From positions 40,807-104,806 of the forward strand of contig NZ_SPQR01000012.1 of NCBI RefSeq assembly GCF_004766055.1: 64,000 nt of DNA. Direction: 5' to 3'. The DNA is from Desulfosporosinus sp. Sb-LF. Its GTDB lineage: Bacteria; Bacillota; Desulfitobacteriia; Desulfitobacteriales; Desulfitobacteriaceae. The translations under genes and the position numbers were made by a program. Of the stretch, positions 61,935-64,000 are shown one piece after another; the stretch's first letter is position 1; the number at the start of each line of letters is the position of its first letter. Under the pieces are notes generated by a model, which did no database searches, had not been told where the DNA came from, and worked only from the letters and a program-made list of their open reading frames with translations.

Positions 61935-63134
61935 TTGTCAAAGGAAAGAGTTTCGGAATGGGATATACTAAGAGGGATTGCTTTTCTGGCAATCGTTTTG
62001 CAGCATTCAATCGGGCAGTTTGCGTACAGGAAAGATACGAGCTTGTTAGATGCCTATACCTTAGCTGCAATTTATCATCTTATAAAGTTCGGGGTGCCAG
62101 CTTTTGTTTTTTTGACAGGGGCGACACTATTATATAATTACTATGGAAAGCTTAACTATCTCGAGTTTATAAGAAAAAGGAGCCTAGATGTCTTGGTTCC
62201 TTATCTCGTTTGGACGCCTATTTATTATGTTTATATATTCCCGCAAAAGGTTATCAATGTTGAGTGGCTTAAAGAAGTTGGGAAACAGTTGCTTGTTCCG
62301 ACCCAAGCCTATCATCTTTGGTTTATTATCTTGATTTTTCAGTTCTATCTCGTGTTTCCATTTTTTTTAAAGTGGCTTACTTGGGCGAACGGCAAAAATG
62401 ATCTATATGACAAGAAACGAACACTAAATCCCGTTTTGGTATTCACAGGTCTAGGGTACATAGTTTTAATGTGGGCATCCTACAAATATTTACCGTATCA
62501 TGCATCAACATACCCTGGTATTATTCAATTCCTCATATCCTATAGAAATTCAAACTTCCTTTTTTATTCATTTTACTTTATCTTCGGAGCGGTTATAACA
62601 TTTGATCTCGAAAGATGGCGTAAAATAATCAGGGGTTATTCATACTGGAACTTTGTCCTACTGGTCGTTTCCTATAGTTGGGTAGGGTACGAACTTTTCA
62701 TTGGGACTGGATATAATTTGCCGATAAACCTAAATTGGTCTACAACTCTCAAACCGTCTATGTTCTTTTTGGTATTATCGGAACTCCTCGCTCTTTATTT
62801 GATTGCAATGAAGGGTACTCAACAGAAGAATTGGATGACCAAAGTGATCTCTTGGTTTGGAAGGTATTCCTTCGGGGCTTATCTCGTGCATGCCCTCATA
62901 CTGGGCATATTAATAAGTGTACTTGATGTACTTCAATTGACGCACCCAGGCATGAATAGGCACTATGTATTGGTTACATTTATTATTTTCTTAATAGTCA
63001 CCGTAATATCTTCTTTAACGAGTTATATACTTAGTATGATCCCTCTTGGAAAATACTTAATTGGTTCGATAGGTGCGAAAGATAAGCCGAAGAACAGCGC
63101 GCATCCAGCTGGTTTATCTTCCCATAAAGTCTGA
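61935..63134 (+). CDS. Membrane acyltransferase 3 family protein
   Basis: Integral membrane O-acyltransferase of 399 residues with about ten spans. It starts with the family motif SEWDILRGIAFLAIVLQHS (catalytic His in the first span) and ends with a short basic cytoplasmic tail. Relatives acetylate peptidoglycan, exopolysaccharide or teichoic-acid components. There is no fused SGNH domain, so another protein may complete the transfer. TTG 61935 follows AAAGGGAAGG. It is 67 bases after parC and may be read from the same transcript. Confidence 0.9.
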   Translation: MSKERVSEWDILRGIAFLAIVLQHSIGQFAYRKDTSLLDAYTLAAIYHLIKFGVPAFVFLTGATLLYNYYGKLNYLEFIRKRSLDVLVPYLVWTPIYYVYIFPQKVINVEWLKEVGKQLLVPTQAYHLWFIILIFQFYLVFPFFLKWLTWANGKNDLYDKKRTLNPVLVFTGLGYIVLMWASYKYLPYHASTYPGIIQFLISYRNSNFLFYSFYFIFGAVITFDLERWRKIIRGYSYWNFVLLVVSYSWVGYELFIGTGYNLPINLNWSTTLKPSMFFLVLSELLALYLIAMKGTQQKNWMTKVISWFGRYSFGAYLVHALILGILISVLDVLQLTHPGMNRHYVLVTFIIFLIVTVISSLTSYILSMIPLGKYLIGSIGAKDKPKNSAHPAGLSSHKV

Positions 63135-63204
63135 ATTTGAATAAAGAGGTTGCTGAAACAACATAATAAACTCGAAAGCGGGCTTAAGGTGGAGGTAATG
63201 AAAA

Positions 63205-63483
63205 ATGGAGATTTTCGATGTCACAGTTAATGGGTCAGGATTTGATCCGGAATATAACTTTAACAATTATGCATTAACTTTAGTCTTTAAAGATTGTAAA
63301 GCAGAAACAGAAAAAACAGTCAGAGCAAATTTGCGTTACTATCCCACAGAAAAAGAATGGGATCTGAACCCTATTTTTTACGAGTACACAAAGGATGAAA
63401 AACAAACGATGATTGACCAGATCATTGAGAGTGAAAATTTCAAGTCAGCTTTTGAGGCTAAAACAAATAATCTCGAAGGATAG
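63205..63483 (+). CDS. Small uncharacterised protein (92 residues)
   Basis: Acidic protein with an aromatic-rich middle (ANLRYYPTEKEWDLNPIFYEYTKDEK) and helical C-terminus. No signal, membrane span or cofactor motif, and no family recognised. GGTGGAGG precedes the ATG at 63205. A terminator follows at 63571-63621. The alternating polar and hydrophobic N-terminal third suggests strands. Confidence 0.65.
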   Translation: MEIFDVTVNGSGFDPEYNFNNYALTLVFKDCKAETEKTVRANLRYYPTEKEWDLNPIFYEYTKDEKQTMIDQIIESENFKSAFEAKTNNLEG

Positions 63484-63570
63484 TTAGCCTATAAAGGTAA
63501 GTCCTGTGCGTGGGCAAGTTCGTATTGAATGAGACAGAAACATAAGTAGCAAGCGGGGGACAACATATGA

Positions 63571-63621
63571 GGGTTCTGAATAATAAGTGGGGAAACTCAA
63601 CTTGTATCCAGAACCCTTTTT
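63571..63621 (+). terminator. Terminator upstream of the rRNA promoters
   Basis: GGGTTCTG (63571-63578) pairs with CAGAACCC (63609-63616), with an inner AAGT/ACTT stem, followed by TTTTT. It insulates the rRNA operon from upstream transcription. Confidence 0.85.
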
Positions 63622-63737
63622 AAAGAATCAAGCAACACTAGGGACATTATATTCCTTCGAGAGGAGTGCAGTAGCGGCAACGACCACAACAAGGGTGTCT
63701 GGGAATAATTTTTCTATGGGCAAAAAGTAAATATTAG

Positions 63738-63766
63738 TTGACAGTACACAGCGAAAATGGTATCAT
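63738..63766 (+). promoter_or_regulatory. rRNA operon promoter P1
   Basis: Consensus TTGACA (63738-63743), 17-base spacer, TATCAT (63761-63766). Confidence 0.8.
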
Positions 63767-63852
63767 AACCGAGCGCCACAAAGACGCACACCGATTGAGA
63801 AAGTAAGGGGTAAAACCTTTGAACTAATCAATCTGAACAAGCAAATTAGTGA

Positions 63853-63881
63853 TTGACAACGTGAGTTGAAAATGCTAAGAT
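63853..63881 (+). promoter_or_regulatory. rRNA operon promoter P2
   Basis: Consensus TTGACA (63853-63858), 17-base spacer, TAAGAT (63876-63881). Tandem strong promoters 115 bases apart are typical of Firmicute rRNA operons. Confidence 0.82.
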
Positions 63882-63887
63882 GTGATT

Positions 63888-64000
63888 CTGGCCCAAACGG
63901 GTGCTGGAAACAAAGTTTAAACCATGGTCTTTGAAAACTAAACAACAAGGACAGCCAATGAGAGAAACTCGCAAGAGTTTCAAAGAAACAATGAGCAAGT
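63888..64000 (+). other. Leader of a 16S rRNA operon (gene begins beyond the window)
   Basis: The stretch contains the TCTTTGAAAACTAAAC sequence common in leaders and spacers of Firmicute rRNA operons, and a GAAACTC-GCAA-GAGTTTC hairpin (about 63964-63981). The mature 16S 5' end is not reached by 64000, so only the leader is present. Confidence 0.72.

Noticed and set aside
63763..63948. Minus-strand frame of 61 codons in the rRNA leader
   Set aside because: It overlaps tandem rRNA promoters and leader sequence, with no start signal.

Overview
The window looks like a chromosomal segment of a low-to-mid GC, strictly anaerobic, sulfate-reducing Firmicute, most likely Desulfosporosinus or a close Peptococcaceae relative. 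Three things point there: Gram-positive style gene starts (strong AGGAGG sites, many TTG/GTG starts); a complete sulfate-activation block of sat, aprBA and qmoAB in which the membrane subunit QmoC is replaced by a soluble HdrD-like protein; and many 4Fe-4S and anaerobic oxidoreductases. The genus is an inference from gene content. No rRNA gene body lies inside the window.

Layout. 1-4,000: nitroreductase, HD phosphohydrolase, class II aldolase and an archaeal-type S-adenosylhomocysteine hydrolase with a structured 5' leader. 4,300-14,900: chemoreceptor, UvrD-like helicase, topoisomerase III, DEAD-box helicase and a MoxR/VWA (CoxE-like) pair. 14,900-17,900: cardiolipin synthase, superoxide reductase and a beta-hydroxyacid dehydrogenase. 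17,900-31,500: the sulfate-reduction island, qmoA-qmoB-hdrD, sat, aprBA (copy 1), a ylbF-like gene, then a second aprBA that matches copy 1 base for base as far as I compared. 31,600-39,800: SulP anion transporter, two related universal stress proteins, a TauE/SafE permease with an overlapping partner, and two uncharacterised proteins. 40,000-47,300: a Ter-type stress module (TerD-zinc ribbon-TerB fusion, three-repeat YceG-like protein, TelA) interrupted by a decayed thioesterase, an EamA-like exporter and an ArsC-like protein. 47,400-53,800: a MarR regulator, then a molybdopterin oxidoreductase, an Old-Yellow-Enzyme reductase and a multi-cluster ferredoxin, with a large inverted repeat in the promoter region. 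53,800-57,200: metallophosphoesterase (minus), HPP protein, UspA, unknown membrane protein (minus). 57,500-64,000: topoisomerase IV parE-parC, an acyltransferase, a small protein, then tandem promoters and leader of an rRNA operon whose 16S gene starts beyond the window.

How the genes work together. SulP probably imports sulfate. Sat activates it to APS, AprBA reduces APS to sulfite and AMP, and QmoAB with the HdrD-like subunit supplies electrons. TauE/SafE and its partner may export sulfite or another sulfur anion. The qmo operon and aprBA copy 2 are preceded by clearly related promoters, and a third relative precedes tauE, which suggests one regulon. aprBA copy 1 instead follows sat behind a 16-bp hairpin that ends a few bases before the duplicated block starts.

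The most notable items are the apparently homogenised aprBA duplication, the shared sulfate-gene promoter family with a 15-nt direct repeat, the short ORF coupled to qmoA, the Ter module with its domain fusion and triple repeat, and the MarR-controlled molybdoenzyme cluster whose catalytic subunit seems to lack a conventional protein ligand to the metal.
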